Source of the DNA: a virus | Direction: 5' to 3' (one strand) | Length of the DNA: 53,379 nt | IMG/VR virus record: IMGVR_UViG_3300027801_000030 | Location: 1 to 53,379 of that record | Shown here: in pieces, positions 1 to 9,141 of the stretch | Position numbering within the stretch: the stretch's first letter is position 1 | How the letters are laid out: each line of letters starts with the position of its first letter | The notes under the pieces: generated by a model | Told to the model about the DNA's origin: nothing | The model's database searches: none | The model's input: only the letters and a program-made list of their open reading frames with translations | Program-made: the position numbers and the translations under genes

Positions 1-250
1 CAAATATAGTCGAATGAGATGTTTGTGTGCCTCGCTCGTTGTATAATGCGGCGCCGCCGTATCCACCTGGGTTGTCTGGTCTTGCTGGTAAAACTATCTC
101 TATTAATGAGACTTCTTGTGTTGGATCGGAATCTGTTTCTACAACTGTTGCTCCAACAACAACAACTTCTTCTATCTCGTCTGCCCAAACATTTGTTGGG
201 ACGCCTATCACTATTAGTATACTTAGTGCGGTCAATAATATTTTTTTCAT
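1..250 (-). CDS. Secreted protein of unknown function, cut by left edge
   Basis: The gene starts at an ATG at 248-250 with a good ribosome binding site (AAGAGGAAAG on the minus strand) and is open for 83 codons to the left edge, so the C-terminus is missing. The first ~23 residues form a clear signal peptide (MKKILLTALSILIVIGV..., cleavage likely after VWA). The mature part begins DEIEEVVVVGATV, which resembles the start of TonB-dependent receptor plugs (EEIVVTG-type motif), but there is too little sequence to call a receptor. It lies just downstream of the AAA ATPase terminator, with no recognisable promoter in the 30-odd bases between. The export signal groups it with the many other envelope-directed proteins of this phage. 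Function not recognised. Confidence 0.7.
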   Translation of the reverse strand, partial: MKKILLTALSILIVIGVPTNVWADEIEEVVVVGATVVETDSDPTQEVSLIEIVLPARPDNPGGYGGAALYNERGTQTSHSTIF

Positions 251-276
251 CTTTCCTCTTTAGTTAATGTTAATAA

Positions 277-309
277 TAAAAGGAACACTAGCATAATTGC
301 TAGTGCTCC
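277..309 (-). terminator. Rho-independent terminator after AAA ATPase
   Basis: On the minus strand GGAGCACTAGC and GCTAGTGTTCC form a strong stem around a loop of about six bases, followed by TTTTATTATT. It lies about 30 bases after the stop of the AAA ATPase gene and separates it from the secreted protein gene. Confidence 0.85.
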
Positions 310-338
310 AGTCGAGTTATAAGTTTAGTGTGGGAGAA

Positions 339-1373
339 CTAAAAATCTACAACTCTTTTCATACAGGTGGTAGTTGCTAAGTCCTTCCAAGTGTCCGGGG
401 ACATTTGTTTTAAATCAGAAACCTTAAGTACCATCCTTAATGAAATCTCTCTCAATCTAGTCTGCTTGTCGACCATAAAGTCTACAACTTCTTTATTCCC
501 TTCATCACCAAAGTTGTATTCATCAAGCATACCATCTCTAACAATTTGATTGATTCTTAAAAATCTATCATTAACACTACCCATTTCTAGATCAATGTAA
601 TGACACCTGGACATAAGAGCCGCTAAGTGATCTTTAATCTTCTTGCTACGAACGTTTTCAAAATCAACGTTAGTAATAAAGATACAACCACCTTTAAACT
701 CAAATCTATCAGGAATCCCTTCTCTACGAAGTGCTTGTGATTCTGCCTTCCAACTAATAGTTCTTTTCTTGCCTGAGTCAAGTACTGCTTTCAACATGTT
801 CAAGCAAACTTCATCAAACAACACACTATCACAGTCATCAAATACAAGTATGTTACCTGCGGCTGAATTGTTATATAGTGTCTGGAACAAACCAATTGGT
901 GTCATAGACCCTTTAACAATTTCTGTTCTCGGTGCTTGGTTAGAGAGTTTTGTCATCATGTCATACTCTTCCAACACTTTTTCTACACCAAAACTTTTAC
1001 CAACTCCTGGAGGACCACTAACAATAAGTCCGCGGACTACACCGTTAGCAACTGCATCAGTCATTTGGTCTAAAATCTCAAACCTTTTTGCAATACGGTC
1101 AAGTGCTTCTTCGTCTGTTTCAGCAACTACTTCTTCAGCAACTACTTCATCAGCAACTACTTCATCAGCTGGAACGTAACTTACGTCATTCTCTGATTCA
1201 ATTAAAACGCGGATTGCTTTTTTACTTGGATCAAGAATTTTGCTGGCATCAACTGTTACGAACATGCCTTTCTTGCCATACTGTATTGGTTTAACCAAAG
1301 GAAATACAGTATCCATAATTGGAGCGTTTCTGTATGTACCTTGGAATATTCTTACTTTATTTGTGTTTGTCAT
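339..1373 (-). CDS. AAA-family ATPase
   Basis: A 344-residue P-loop ATPase. The Walker A motif GPPGVGKS lies at about residues 120-127 and a Walker B-like strand ILVFDDCD at about 176-183. The ATG at 1371-1373 was chosen because GGAGG sits 5 nt before it; a longer frame begins six codons earlier without a ribosome binding site. Before the ATPase core there is an acidic Val/Ala/Glu repeat (ADEVVADEVVAEE, residues ~70-85). Marine T4-like phages often carry such ATPases, but the substrate is unknown; a role in remodelling DNA or protein complexes during early infection is an inference. It has its own two tandem sigma70-type promoters and a terminator, so it is a separate early unit downstream of the recombination genes. 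Confidence 0.85.
   Translation of the reverse strand: MTNTNKVRIFQGTYRNAPIMDTVFPLVKPIQYGKKGMFVTVDASKILDPSKKAIRVLIESENDVSYVPADEVVADEVVAEEVVAETDEEALDRIAKRFEILDQMTDAVANGVVRGLIVSGPPGVGKSFGVEKVLEEYDMMTKLSNQAPRTEIVKGSMTPIGLFQTLYNNSAAGNILVFDDCDSVLFDEVCLNMLKAVLDSGKKRTISWKAESQALRREGIPDRFEFKGGCIFITNVDFENVRSKKIKDHLAALMSRCHYIDLEMGSVNDRFLRINQIVRDGMLDEYNFGDEGNKEVVDFMVDKQTRLREISLRMVLKVSDLKQMSPDTWKDLATTTCMKRVVDF
1126..1170. repeat. 15-bp tandem repeat inside the ATPase gene
   Basis: About three copies of a 15-bp unit (agcaactacttcatc on the plus strand, with small variation) encode the repeated VVADE/VVAEE segment of the AAA ATPase N-terminal region. Copy number could vary between related phages. Confidence 0.7.
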
Positions 1374-1410
1374 ATTTGCCTCCCACAGCAATTATTTAAT
1401 TTACTAGTAT

Positions 1411-1438
1411 ATTATAACATCGATTTACTATTTGTCAA
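1411..1438 (-). promoter_or_regulatory. Sigma70-type early promoter (proximal) for AAA ATPase
   Basis: The minus strand reads TTGACA, 16 bases, TATAAT: both hexamers are perfect. The predicted start lies about 30 bases before the ATPase ATG, leaving room for its GGAGG site. Confidence 0.85.
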
Positions 1439-1489
1439 CCATTCAGTTGAACTAGTTAAAATCTTTGTTTAATTCCTAACTATCCAACT

Positions 1490-1517
1490 ATTATAGCAAG
1501 AATCTAGTATTTGTCAA
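1490..1517 (-). promoter_or_regulatory. Sigma70-type early promoter (distal) for AAA ATPase
   Basis: A second perfect TTGACA-16-TATAAT on the minus strand, about 80 bases upstream of the first and overlapping the last codons of acpS. Both copies share the context GGTTGACAAATA, suggesting duplication or a common early-promoter consensus. Confidence 0.8.
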
Positions 1518-1894
1518 CCGGTTTCTAGTACTACAGTTGCTAAAGAGTGCATATTTGTGTCTGAAATAGTGACATGAGTGCTAGTAATTTGCTCATTTTC
1601 CATCAATTCTTTGAGCTTTCCTAGGGGTGTTAGCACGGGTTTTCCTAGTGAATCTCTATGTATTTCCATGTTTGTAAAGATAACTTCGTTCCTAATACCA
1701 GTGCCAAATGCCTTAGAGATTGCTTCTTTGCATACATATTGATTTGCTAAGTATTTGATTGCTTTAGATTCTGACAGATTTTTAAACACATCATACTCAT
1801 ATGCTGTTAGCACTTTTAATGCTAAGTTAGTGCTTCGTTTGTAATCACTTAGTCTACTAATCTCTAAGATGTCGTTTCCGATACCATAAATCAT
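1514..1894 (-). CDS. acpS: Holo-[acyl-carrier-protein] synthase (4'-phosphopantetheinyl transferase)
   Basis: A 126-residue protein of the usual AcpS length. AcpS enzymes move 4'-phosphopantetheine from coenzyme A to a serine of acyl carrier protein. The family motifs are all visible: MIYGIGNDILEI at the N-terminus with metal-binding Asp8; KEAISKAFGTGI with Glu57 and Lys61; and the C-terminal HVTISDTNMHSLATVVLE strand-turn-strand. It is the last gene of the gp32-UvsX operon; its ATG follows the upstream stop by 6 bases and the ribosome binding site is weak, so translation may be coupled. No acyl carrier protein gene is visible in the window, so the target is probably a host or a distant phage ACP. 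A phage AcpS could push host lipid synthesis, but that is inference. Confidence 0.85.
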   Translation of the reverse strand: MIYGIGNDILEISRLSDYKRSTNLALKVLTAYEYDVFKNLSESKAIKYLANQYVCKEAISKAFGTGIRNEVIFTNMEIHRDSLGKPVLTPLGKLKELMENEQITSTHVTISDTNMHSLATVVLETG

Positions 1895-1900
1895 ATAATA

Positions 1901-2362
1901 TTACTCAATAACAATGTCTTCCATACCTGCTGTTCGCAGTCTGGTAATGTGTCCAATTTGCCATTGCTTGACATCTAGGCCTTTCATAATACCGAGGTAT
2001 TGATTACGCAATAGGCTAAATTGATTAGTAAGGTGTGTTAGGTCAATTACATCTTGTTCACTGTCAACAAACTTTTCAGCATCTCTACTGGATAACGCTC
2101 TATTGTAACTTTCTAAATACTTACGGAATGTAATAGAACGTACTTTACGAAGTTCTATGTTAAGGTGTTCGAGGATCGCTTCGATCTCTTGTAACTGATT
2201 AAAGCGATACTCGGTAAGTCCAGGAAGGGAGGAACTAGCTTTTTCTAGGCTCCCTTTGATCCTGCACTCGAACCTGGCTTCTGATAGTTCTTTTTCAAAA
2301 TAAGTAATACTGTCAACAATACTACCTAAATCTCCAACAACTTTATTATACCATGTAGCCAT
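1901..2362 (-). CDS. UvsY-like recombination mediator candidate
   Basis: A 153-residue, largely helical, charged protein with an AAGGA ribosome binding site. The C-terminal third (KFVDSEQDVIDL, then LLRNQYLGIMKGLD and IGHITRLRTAGMED) resembles in pattern the end of T4 UvsY, where a hydrophobic helix is followed by a lysine/arginine-containing tail. UvsY loads UvsX onto gp32-coated single-stranded DNA. Context supports this: the gene lies in the same operon as gp32 and UvsX. The similarity is weak by eye, so the call rests mainly on position, size and C-terminal pattern. The alternative is an unrelated conserved protein of the recombination block. Confidence 0.4.
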   Translation of the reverse strand: MATWYNKVVGDLGSIVDSITYFEKELSEARFECRIKGSLEKASSSLPGLTEYRFNQLQEIEAILEHLNIELRKVRSITFRKYLESYNRALSSRDAEKFVDSEQDVIDLTHLTNQFSLLRNQYLGIMKGLDVKQWQIGHITRLRTAGMEDIVIE

Positions 2363-2373
2363 TTCTTTCTTCC

Positions 2374-2610
2374 TTAGTACTCTGCATCGTCTGAGTCATC
2401 ATCTTCGTCGTAACCTTCATCATAAAAGTTAACGATTGCCGCCTTCATTGATTTATCAAACTCATGAGCGTTATCGTTCAGGTCGGACATCTCAATATGC
2501 TCATCGAAAATTCTAAGTAATCTTTCTGCTTCGTGAAGTCGTTCTTTAGCCGCAATATGCGGTCTAACAGAATCCCAAACTTCATGAAGTAATGCTACTT
2601 CAGGACTCAT
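2374..2610 (-). CDS. Small acidic protein of unknown function
   Basis: A 78-residue protein starting MSPEVALLHEV. The ATG at 2608-2610 was preferred over an earlier in-frame start because GAGGAG lies 7 nt before it, inside the end of the uvsX gene; the two genes overlap by 11 bases, which suggests translational coupling. The first two thirds look helical and the tail is strongly acidic (YDEGYDEDDDSDDAEY). An acidic tail next to gp32 and UvsX genes may mimic DNA or contact replication proteins, but no family is recognised. Confidence 0.75.
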   Translation of the reverse strand: MSPEVALLHEVWDSVRPHIAAKERLHEAERLLRIFDEHIEMSDLNDNAHEFDKSMKAAIVNFYDEGYDEDDDSDDAEY

Positions 2611-3706
2611 CGTTATACTCCTCATCAGTTGGTTCTAATACGTCAGGATCAATATCTTCAATTACTTCTTTCTGTGCAATTGGATTCTGTTCCCACTCGT
2701 CTATAACTATTTGAAGTTTCTCATTAGACCAGCCTTTTCTGAACTCTTTAATTTCTTCACCAGTCACTGGTGATGTATATAAAAGTTTGTTGCCAGTCTT
2801 AACGATAATGCCTTTTTGTTCAAGCATTTCTACCATACCACTGTACGGGTCCATTCCTGTTTCATATGGAATCTTAATCTGCACACCTTCAAAAGGTTTG
2901 CTGTATCTAGACTTCACAACTTTACAAGCGGCTCTAATACCTTGTACTGTAGAAACTTTATTACCGTCCTCATCTTCTTTAAGTTTTAGTTTTTTAATTG
3001 CTACTACAATACTTGATGCATATATAAAACCTTGTCCTCCACTGATTTTATCATCAGGGTCAAACATGTCTTGCGATGCATAAGTGTGGTTGGTTGCTAC
3101 AATGCCAATCGGATAAGGGGCAATCTGGTTAACGGTGTTTCTAACTAAAGACGCTAACGCCTTTGGCTTTCTACCCATATCACCTTTCATGTCACCTTTT
3201 TCAAATTGTGCAACGTCTGTTGGTGTAAGTAACATTCCCAAACTATCAATTACAAATAACAACTTAGGCATATCATCATATTCTAGCTCGCCGTAGTTAG
3301 TTTTATAGTCTTTCATAAATTCACTAATTGCTTTAGCAACATCGTCAATCATAGAAACACTAATTTTTAATAGTTTATCTGGGGTTGTTTCTACATCTAA
3401 TGCTTGTAACCATTGTTCATCCAACGCATTCTCAGAGTCAAACAATACTACTTGACATCCTTTCTTTTGTGCATTCCTAACAATGTTACCTGAACATATA
3501 AATGATTTACCAGAACCAGATTCACCTGCAAACACAGTTACTTTACCGAGGGGAATACCCCCGGCAAAGTCTCCACTAATTAAATAGTCTAGAGTGTGGT
3601 TACCGGTGCTGATCCAATCCCTAGGGTCATGGAATCCTGCACTAATACCACTAATGCTTTTAGTTATACCTGTTCTGAACTTAGTTAAGTCAAATGGCTT
3701 CTGCAT
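2600..3706 (-). CDS. uvsX: UvsX, RecA-like recombinase
   Basis: A 368-residue RecA/UvsX recombinase, which forms filaments on single-stranded DNA and drives strand exchange and recombination-dependent replication. Walker A is GESGSGKS at residues 61-68 and the Walker B strand LLFVIDSLGML puts the aspartate near 154. The glutamate after VVLFDSEN (about residue 92) fits the RecA-fold catalytic position. Length matches phage UvsX (T4 about 390). The AAGGAG site precedes the ATG and overlaps the end of gp32; the C-terminus is acidic, as in RecA proteins. It lies in the order gp32, uvsX, small acidic protein, UvsY-like, acpS from one early promoter. Confidence 0.95.
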   Translation of the reverse strand: MQKPFDLTKFRTGITKSISGISAGFHDPRDWISTGNHTLDYLISGDFAGGIPLGKVTVFAGESGSGKSFICSGNIVRNAQKKGCQVVLFDSENALDEQWLQALDVETTPDKLLKISVSMIDDVAKAISEFMKDYKTNYGELEYDDMPKLLFVIDSLGMLLTPTDVAQFEKGDMKGDMGRKPKALASLVRNTVNQIAPYPIGIVATNHTYASQDMFDPDDKISGGQGFIYASSIVVAIKKLKLKEDEDGNKVSTVQGIRAACKVVKSRYSKPFEGVQIKIPYETGMDPYSGMVEMLEQKGIIVKTGNKLLYTSPVTGEEIKEFRKGWSNEKLQIVIDEWEQNPIAQKEVIEDIDPDVLEPTDEEYNDES

Positions 3707-3715
3707 GATAACTCC

Positions 3716-4741
3716 TTAAGATGTTGATCTGTTACGGATCAAGTTCAGGATGTCATCTGCTGATTTTTTACCTTTGTCTTCTACTTCTGCCACTGGTGCC
3801 ACTGTTGCAACTGGTACTGGAGCAGGTGCAGTTTCAACAACAGGTGCTGTTGTTTCCGCTACTGCTGGTGCCGGTGCTGTTACTGGTGCCACTACTGGAG
3901 TAGGTGCAGGTGCTGTTGCTTGAGCTGGAGCACTTGATGCCTGAACTGCTGTTGCAGGAACTTCAACGCCATATGGCTTGTAGAAGTTACCCCATTTTGC
4001 AGGATCATATAACTCACCATCTACTGAAGCCGCAAACATTTCTGCAATTGCGTTGTATCCTTCGGCAGTTGGTTGTGCTGGTAAGTAGTCGCTTAGATTG
4101 AATAAACCATTGGCATCAACAGCCGCTAGTTGCGTTTCATCTAATGAACTATCTTTACGAGCCCAGTTTGATGTTGAATAATCAGCGTATTGCCCTTTAG
4201 TAGTTTTAGTAACTCTAAAGTCACAACCATTAACATAATCAGTTGGAATATTTTCCATATCTGGGTCCATTAATGCGGACTTAATAATGTTAAAGATTTG
4301 TGGTGAAATAACAAATCGTCTAATTGGGTTTTCAGGTGCTTCCTCGTTTAGAGGACTGTCAATAACAAATCCTTGAAAAATATAAGAACGTTTCTTCCAA
4401 TATTTCCTGCCCATATCTTCTAATGAAGAATCCTTAAACCAAGGCCTAACTTCCGTTAGTACTGGACATGTGTCACCGTACATCTCGCCACAAGGGACTT
4501 GTACTGTAACTGGTTTGTTTTCTCCGCCTACTACACCTGGGAAGGTGAGACGAATCATTTGACGTTCAATCCAAAAGAAAGTATTATTTGTATCACTGTC
4601 AGGTAAGAACCTTAGTGTTACATTTGTACCTTCGTCAATATTCCAATGAGGAAATATTGCGTTATCGGATTGCTTGTTGTTGGAACCGGGTTTGGTTTCC
4701 ATTGATGAGAGCTTCGCTCTGATTTCTGCTAATGAGGCCAT
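3716..4741 (-). CDS. gp32: Single-stranded DNA-binding protein gp32
   Basis: A 341-residue protein matching T4-like gp32, which coats single-stranded DNA and organises the replication and recombination machinery. The start MASLAEIRAKL has AGGAG 8 nt upstream. The OB-fold core includes NVTLRFLPDSD, the FFWIERQMIRLTFPG strands and the cysteine-containing VPCGEMYGDTCPVLTEVRPW segment, which recalls the zinc-binding part of gp32. After about residue 250 there is an Ala/Pro/Val-rich low-complexity linker, then a short lysine-rich and helical tail (KGKKSADDILNLIRNR). In T4 the C-terminal tail is the protein-interaction region; here it is not strongly acidic, which is a difference. First gene of the early operon. 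Confidence 0.92.
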   Translation of the reverse strand: MASLAEIRAKLSSMETKPGSNNKQSDNAIFPHWNIDEGTNVTLRFLPDSDTNNTFFWIERQMIRLTFPGVVGGENKPVTVQVPCGEMYGDTCPVLTEVRPWFKDSSLEDMGRKYWKKRSYIFQGFVIDSPLNEEAPENPIRRFVISPQIFNIIKSALMDPDMENIPTDYVNGCDFRVTKTTKGQYADYSTSNWARKDSSLDETQLAAVDANGLFNLSDYLPAQPTAEGYNAIAEMFAASVDGELYDPAKWGNFYKPYGVEVPATAVQASSAPAQATAPAPTPVVAPVTAPAPAVAETTAPVVETAPAPVPVATVAPVAEVEDKGKKSADDILNLIRNRSTS

Positions 4742-4778
4742 GATGTTTCTCCTATGTTGCCATGTTTGCCATGTTCGC

Positions 4779-4790
4779 CGCAATATTGCG
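4779..4790. promoter_or_regulatory. Perfect 12-bp palindrome at the gp32 transcription start
   Basis: CGCAATATTGCG is a perfect palindrome lying about 10 bases downstream of the -10 box of the gp32 promoter, i.e. about +3 to +14 of the predicted transcript. Its position fits an operator or a translational control site (T4 gp32 is autoregulated at its mRNA leader). Confidence 0.45.
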
Positions 4791-4799
4791 ACTGTTACT

Positions 4800-4828
4800 A
4801 TTATAAATGCCTAGATAAGAAAAGTCAA
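4800..4828 (-). promoter_or_regulatory. Sigma70-type early promoter for gp32-uvsX-acpS operon
   Basis: The minus strand reads TTGACT, 17 bases, TATAAT: 11 of 12 consensus bases with ideal spacing. It lies about 60 bases before the gp32 ATG, and no other promoter is visible before the AAA ATPase. Confidence 0.88.
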
Positions 4829-4880
4829 CCGTTTTTTTAATTTAATATTGACACATTTTTTCTTAACAATAGTATTTAGC

Positions 4881-4908
4881 AAAAAACCCACATAAAGCGG
4901 GTTTTTTT
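4881..4908 (-). terminator. Rho-independent terminator
   Basis: On the minus strand ACCCGC-TTTAT-GTGGGT forms a hairpin flanked by A and T runs on both sides, ending in TTTTTT. It closes the 4932-5477 structural gene and insulates it from the gp32 promoter. Confidence 0.85.
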
Positions 4909-4931
4909 AGGTCTATAAAAGAATTTACTAT

Positions 4932-5477
4932 TTACTGTACTTGATTAATTGTTGGACCACTAAAGAAAACTTCAATTGTAGCTGTACCAGTTGTTGCGCC
5001 GCCTTGAGTAATTTGTGCTAGTATATCTGTTTCACTAGCGTAAGTATAACCTGAATCTATTTTGTATTGTTCGCCGTCTGCTTGAAAGCCTGAGAACAAT
5101 CTATCTGTGTCGCCTGAGTCACCTACTGTAATTTCTGTTGTCGCATTATAAGAAGACCAGTTAGTAGCTTTTGTAACCATTACATTAAGAATTTTTGTAT
5201 TTGCGGCAACTGAAAACAAAAAGAAATTAGCGCCACTGTTATAATTTACAGTTTCTGTAATTGTTTGCACTTTGCTTGACGTTGCTGTATCCATTTGTAA
5301 TTTAGTTACTGCTTGATCATCCGCTGTACCTGCTAAACAATCTACTGGCGAAAGGCTATTATTTGCATTCTTTAATGATATGTCGCTTGCTGAGCCAACA
5401 ATTTTTTTGCCTGCTTTACCAAGCTCAACTGTTGCACTTACTCCTGCAATACCGTAATTTTTTACTGAATCGACCAT
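4932..5477 (-). CDS. Probable virion structural protein
   Basis: A 181-residue protein rich in Thr, Ser, Ala and Gly with beta-strand patterning, no signal peptide and no enzyme motif. It starts MVDSVKNYGIAGVSATVELG. A GGAG site lies just before the ATG and a canonical TATAAATA late promoter ends 12 bases upstream, so it has its own late promoter and terminator: a highly expressed single-gene unit. That expression pattern and composition suggest a capsid decoration or minor structural protein. No family is recognised with certainty. Confidence 0.7.
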   Translation of the reverse strand: MVDSVKNYGIAGVSATVELGKAGKKIVGSASDISLKNANNSLSPVDCLAGTADDQAVTKLQMDTATSSKVQTITETVNYNSGANFFLFSVAANTKILNVMVTKATNWSSYNATTEITVGDSGDTDRLFSGFQADGEQYKIDSGYTYASETDILAQITQGGATTGTATIEVFFSGPTINQVQ

Positions 5478-5489
5478 TTTGTCTCCAAA

Positions 5490-5497
5490 TATTTATA
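5490..5497 (-). promoter_or_regulatory. Late promoter TATAAATA
   Basis: Exact match to the T4 late promoter on the minus strand, 12 bases before the ATG of the structural gene; the predicted leader is only about 6-7 bases. Confidence 0.8.
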
Positions 5498-5501
5498 TTA
5501 G

Positions 5502-7454
5502 TTATAGAATGTCAAATTGTTCTATGAACTGTTCGTATTGATCTTCTACGCTTTCTGCTACACTTACAGGTACTTCATGCTGTTGGTGGGCACCTAATAA
5601 ACAACTTTTGATAGTTGTGTACTCATGTTGTGACATTCTGTCCCCGTTATTGAGCTTCTTGCTAATTCCTGATAAGTAGTTACCTAAATGAGAATTGGTT
5701 ACACTAGTACTCATTTGTCCTACTTGATGTCCTAATTTCGCATATGGTGTTGCAAACTCCATTCCGTCATCTTCAGATAATAAGCTCTTTAGTGATGCAA
5801 ATGTTTCGTTTGTAACTGCCGTATTAATTATGCTTTCAAAACTTGTTCTTCTTGACATTGCTGTTTTAATAGAATCTATTACGTTAGCAACTTTGTTATC
5901 AAAATGTGTTTCAGTAAATTTACTTTCTAGGTCAATGTCATCTTGTAACACTTCTGTATGGGACCTATCTAACACTTGTTCTGTTGCATTAGCATATGAT
6001 TTAACACCTGCTAACTTAGTAAATGATTTTGTTATATAATCAATGTTCTCTACAGCTAATGCCACATAGCTCTCGTTTTCTTCATTTACGAGACCTGACG
6101 TTTTAACATAACGTACAAACTCTCTGAGTTTTCTTTGTTCTGTTGCCATTTCATTAATAGCATTACCAACTGAATCAAACGGCTCTCCGCCATTCTTTAC
6201 ATGTCTTGCCATTGCTCTAGCGGCTTTGAGATTAGTCTCTGCCATTTTAAATCTTTCGTCGCCACGTTGTATAAAGATACTGTGAATATTTCTACTACGT
6301 GATCCTCTAATTTCTTCGTTAACTTCTTTTTTATGTCTTACAATAAGTTTAACGTTGTCTAAGCCTTGATAACTTGTTTTGCTACTGCCTGACATAGAAC
6401 TGAATCCTTCTTTTACGTCTTCAGGTTCTTCAGGACATTCACATCCTGGAACTTTATCAATGTCTAACGTTTCTCCGCCTTTAACTTTACCGCACTTAGG
6501 ACATTTTGTGCCATAATTACTTAACGTAAAATTGCTTTCATCAATATCTGCTTCTTTTGTATTTTTCATATTTTCTTGTCCTTCATATGCCTTATCTTCA
6601 AACATGGAGCCTGGCCAGTTTCTTAAATCGGCTTTAAATGCTTTCAATGCCTCGAATGATTTGTCGCGACTGAGTCCTTGGGTTTGTATTGCTTGAACCA
6701 TTGATTCGTCATCATCAAAATTAGCGAAGAACCAATTTCTTTCTGCTTCACCTAATTGACCCTTTGCCATGTTTATAATAAACGTATAAGCCATTGGGTA
6801 TTTATACGAATGATAACCTGGTAAATCATTTTGAAATTCGTTTAGGTCTGATTCTACTTTAGGATCGTTGCGTAGCTTAGAAATAACTTCACCCGTATTA
6901 CTACATGCCGAACAGCCGTCGCCTTTACACTTAGGACATACTTGTGGATTTCCTCCAACTGGTCTAGTGTGCCTATGTGCTGGGTCGTATTGCTTTTTAT
7001 CTTTGCCAGTACTGTGAGTGCTACTAGTTGTAGGTCGCTTAAATTCTGAAATAGTATCTACTGGTAAACCTGCTAGTTGCTTTAAAGTGTTTAATGCTTC
7101 TAATACGTCGCCCATTGGTTTTTCTGATTTTTGTGCAATGTCTATTGTTTCAGACTTAGGTTTTAGTACCTTGCCAAAAATCTTAAAATCAAAATTCATT
7201 AAATAATCGTTTGCTAAGTGCTTAACTGAATCACGTAAATCGTGGTTGTCAAAGTCTTCTCTAACTCCCATGGATACTGTTTCTGTTGCTTTATCAAGTC
7301 TTACAAGTATATTAGGTTGCTTGATAACAAACCTCGATGCTTCTGTTGGATCAATAACTGTTTCACCAGCGGAATTTAAGCTCAAGATATCATACCCGCT
7401 ACCTGCGAGCAAGTTAAATGCCTTTTCAGCTACTAATTCTATGTTTACAGCCAT
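5502..7454 (-). CDS. Large late protein with zinc-ribbon motifs, unknown function
   Basis: A 650-residue protein with its own late promoter and an AGGAG site (GATAAAGGAGTATTCTAAATG). Two cysteine clusters are visible: CPKCKGDGCSACSNTG (about residue 175), which resembles half of the DnaJ CxxCxGxG zinc domain, and CPKCGKVKGG with a following GCECP (about 320-345). Near the N-terminus there is LNTLKQLAGLPV, a motif that recurs twice in the acidic protein at 9142-9900. The rest is charged and mainly helical. It sits directly downstream of the large terminase. A role in DNA packaging or as a virion core or injected protein is possible, but I do not recognise the family. Confidence 0.75.
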   Translation of the reverse strand: MAVNIELVAEKAFNLLAGSGYDILSLNSAGETVIDPTEASRFVIKQPNILVRLDKATETVSMGVREDFDNHDLRDSVKHLANDYLMNFDFKIFGKVLKPKSETIDIAQKSEKPMGDVLEALNTLKQLAGLPVDTISEFKRPTTSSTHSTGKDKKQYDPAHRHTRPVGGNPQVCPKCKGDGCSACSNTGEVISKLRNDPKVESDLNEFQNDLPGYHSYKYPMAYTFIINMAKGQLGEAERNWFFANFDDDESMVQAIQTQGLSRDKSFEALKAFKADLRNWPGSMFEDKAYEGQENMKNTKEADIDESNFTLSNYGTKCPKCGKVKGGETLDIDKVPGCECPEEPEDVKEGFSSMSGSSKTSYQGLDNVKLIVRHKKEVNEEIRGSRSRNIHSIFIQRGDERFKMAETNLKAARAMARHVKNGGEPFDSVGNAINEMATEQRKLREFVRYVKTSGLVNEENESYVALAVENIDYITKSFTKLAGVKSYANATEQVLDRSHTEVLQDDIDLESKFTETHFDNKVANVIDSIKTAMSRRTSFESIINTAVTNETFASLKSLLSEDDGMEFATPYAKLGHQVGQMSTSVTNSHLGNYLSGISKKLNNGDRMSQHEYTTIKSCLLGAHQQHEVPVSVAESVEDQYEQFIEQFDIL

Positions 7455-7478
7455 TTAGAATACTCCTTTATCAAATAC

Positions 7479-7487
7479 TATTTATCA
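7479..7487 (-). promoter_or_regulatory. Late promoter TGATAAATA
   Basis: Variant late promoter (TGATAAATA on the minus strand) 24 bases before the ATG of the 650-residue protein, overlapping the end of the terminase gene region. Confidence 0.7.
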
Positions 7488-7492
7488 AATAG

Positions 7493-9129
<1,637 letters not shown>

Positions 9130-9141
9130 CGGTAATTGAAT

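Noticed and set aside
339-1391. Longer start for the AAA ATPase (six extra codons)
   Set aside because: The GGGAGG ribosome binding site lies inside the extra codons, directly before the internal ATG.
4848-4875. Plus-strand TTGACA with a possible TAGTAT 16 bases downstream
   Set aside because: No plus-strand gene follows, the -10 is poor, and a terminator hairpin lies immediately downstream.
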